Source: Oceanospirillum linum (GTDB lineage Bacteria; Pseudomonadota; Gammaproteobacteria; Pseudomonadales; Halomonadaceae). Taken from it: 64,000 bases of DNA. A model generated the notes under the pieces. The model saw only the letters and a program-made list of their open reading frames with translations. It did no database searches and was not told the origin of the DNA. The translations under genes were made by a program, and so were the position numbers. The stretch covers positions 62,001 through 126,000 of the forward strand of contig NZ_MTSD02000005.1 in NCBI RefSeq assembly GCF_001995095.2, given 5' to 3'. Below, one piece after another: positions 62,724 through 64,000 of this stretch; position 1 is the first letter of the stretch, and every line of letters begins with the position of its first letter.

Positions 62724-62812
62724 TCGGTTTTGACCGAAATTTCGATGATTTCAAAATGACGGTGATCGGTAACAACTGGCTACCCGAACTATAGAAAAGG
62801 AACTTCACAATC

Positions 62813-64000
62813 ATGTTGAATTATTTTCAGAATAGATCCTTGGCTGCTCAGCTCTCAGTGGTGATAGCAGTGCTTATGATTCTGGCCAATGGCCTGATAA
62901 CCATTACTCTGACAGAAAAAGCCCGGGAGAACCTTGAGACGGAAGCCGAGAATGCTTTAGCCCAACAGAGTGACCTGGTTTCCGGAATGTTGGAATTTTA
63001 CTATCGGGATAGCTTTTTGAATGCCCAGCGCTTGTCCGATATTTTTTTTAATATGTTCCCCCAAGGGGTTCGCCTGAGTGGCCAGAAAGTACAGGTTGCC
63101 AACTATCAAACTTTAGCGCTGGCCGATGAATCCGGAGCGATTAATGGTGACTTCACTAAACCCGATCAGTTCACCCGAATGACCGGCGGCACTGCGACGG
63201 TATTTGCCCGCCATGGTGATGATTTTCTGCGTATCAGTACATCCCTTAAAAAACAGAATGGCGAGCGTGCCTTTGGCACGCTGTTGGGCACAGGACACCC
63301 TGGTTATAAGACCCTGATGGCGGGTAAAGCCTACCATGGCGTAGCTCATCTTTTTGGCCGTGATTATATGACGATTTACCGTCCGGTACAGGATGGAGGC
63401 AAGACTATCGCTGTGCTCTATATCGGTTTTGACCTGACTAAGGGGTTAGCAGAACTGAAAAAAACACTGGCGAAAATGCGGATCGGTGAAACAGGTTACG
63501 CCACCATTGTAGCGGGATCAGACAGTAAAACCCCCGGTAAAATCCTGATGCACCCTAAGCTGGAAGGGCGCAATATTTTACAGGTTACAGCGGAGGATGG
63601 CAGCAGCCCGTTTCAGGTATTGTTGCAGAATGAGTCGGGTGTTCTGCGTTATGACGATCAGGTGGCAGGTGCAGGTAGCCGTGAAAAGCTGGCTGCCTAT
63701 CGCCAGATTGAAGGTTGGGGTTGGGTTGTTTTATTAGGTAGTTACAGCGATGAATTTGCCGGTACCAGTATTATGCTTAGGAACACTATGATCGTGCTGA
63801 TGTTGGCATCAACATTCGTGATTATTCTGATCAGCGGCATCATGTTGTACCGACGTTTATCACCATTGAACAAGGTCACACAGGATCTGGTGAGAATCGG
63901 CCGGGGAGATTTGAAAGTTCAGGCTGAACGCCTGACAGTGGATACGGATTGCAACAACGAAACTCGTCTGTTACGTAAGGCGACCCATGAGATGCACTCT
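62813..64000 (+). CDS. Cache-domain methyl-accepting chemotaxis protein (cut by window edge)
   Basis: The frame is open from ATG 62813 (AAAGGA upstream) to the last base, 396 codons. A first helix lies at residues 9-31, a periplasmic region of about 290 residues carries a Cache_3/Cache_2-like pattern (TGGTATVFARHGDDFLRIST near 125, YMTIYRPVQDGGKTIAVLYIGFD near 190, KMRIGETGYATIV near 225), then a second helix near 325-348 and the start of a HAMP domain (YRRLSPLNKVTQDLVRIGRGD). The signalling tip lies outside the window. It would sense small ligands such as organic acids. Confidence 0.9.
   Translation, partial: MLNYFQNRSLAAQLSVVIAVLMILANGLITITLTEKARENLETEAENALAQQSDLVSGMLEFYYRDSFLNAQRLSDIFFNMFPQGVRLSGQKVQVANYQTLALADESGAINGDFTKPDQFTRMTGGTATVFARHGDDFLRISTSLKKQNGERAFGTLLGTGHPGYKTLMAGKAYHGVAHLFGRDYMTIYRPVQDGGKTIAVLYIGFDLTKGLAELKKTLAKMRIGETGYATIVAGSDSKTPGKILMHPKLEGRNILQVTAEDGSSPFQVLLQNESGVLRYDDQVAGAGSREKLAAYRQIEGWGWVVLLGSYSDEFAGTSIMLRNTMIVLMLASTFVIILISGIMLYRRLSPLNKVTQDLVRIGRGDLKVQAERLTVDTDCNNETRLLRKATHEMHS

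Larger units (their letters stand above)
62452..62812. other. Intergenic region before the Cache chemoreceptor
   Basis: About 360 bp without a gene. It holds a 17-bp imperfect direct repeat (62662-62678 and 62685-62701) and a GCCGATAA box (62716-62723). Confidence 0.5.

Overview
The window reads as a chromosomal segment of a marine-type gammaproteobacterium, probably in or near the Oceanospirillales (an Amphritea/Neptunomonas-like genome is a guess from protein style, not a measurement). The evidence is the mix of PepN, SlyD, rhomboid/GlpG, YeaC (DUF1315), DUF1853, DUF2797, MurI and several chemoreceptors, together with aminoethylphosphonate use and Fur-controlled iron genes. I see no rRNA, tRNA, CRISPR array, insertion sequence or prophage. 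About 60 protein genes are supported. One is cut by the left edge and one by the right edge.

Layout. 1-3700: a gene tail, then cobalamin nucleotide-loop genes cobT-cobS-cobC and a class II aldolase-like gene. 3787-5375: a MerR regulator and an SO_0444-type metal permease, transcribed leftward from a promoter with the stretched 20-bp spacer typical of MerR control. 5506-12526: an outer-membrane barrel protein behind a sigma-28-like promoter, a LysE exporter, DUF1853, nadK, a phosphoesterase, rhomboid protease, YeaC and DUF2797. 12840-18004: pepN, slyD and a PAS chemoreceptor. 18151-27751: a complete 2-aminoethylphosphonate regulon (PhnR regulator, FAD oxidoreductase, PhnS/PhnT/PhnV importer, PhnW, PhnX and a DMT permease). 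Each of its three transcription units has a copy of the palindrome TGGTATATACCA or a one-base variant, almost surely the PhnR operator.

27916-40921 and 57524-61303: iron. Two TonB-dependent receptors, a Fur-boxed two-component system, an exported Fes-type siderophore esterase and a nine-gene operon that resembles, in order and content, the Pseudomonas fpvGHJKCDEF set for periplasmic iron release (PepSY protein, DUF2271, DUF4198, a small exported protein, DUF6162, metal-binding protein, ATPase, permease, second binding-protein homologue). Four Fur boxes link these genes. No siderophore synthesis genes are visible, so use of foreign catecholate siderophores is the simplest reading: import, hydrolysis and reduction in the periplasm, then uptake of free iron.

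41070-64000: an unknown membrane protein, YceI, a LysR regulator, an ABC exporter, a queuosine-precursor transporter (YhhQ) preceded by a preQ1-I-like riboswitch that overlaps its ribosome binding site, a second PAS chemoreceptor in AT-rich surroundings, an alpha/beta hydrolase, an exported propeller-like protein, lipocalin, a TIGR02450 protein, a haem-binding DUF3365 protein, an EamA permease beside a LysR regulator, a GFA-family protein behind three 16-bp tandem repeats, a ParD-like gene overlapping a type I methionine aminopeptidase, the second TonB receptor with the esterase, murI, and the start of a Cache-domain chemoreceptor.

The most interesting points are the PhnR operator set with its added oxidase and permease, the Fpv-like operon with an esterase but no siderophore synthesis, the preQ1 switch, the ParD-MetAP overlap, a sigma-28-like promoter on an outer-membrane protein gene, and an unlisted 56-residue membrane protein. 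All calls rest on reading the sequence; no database search was run.
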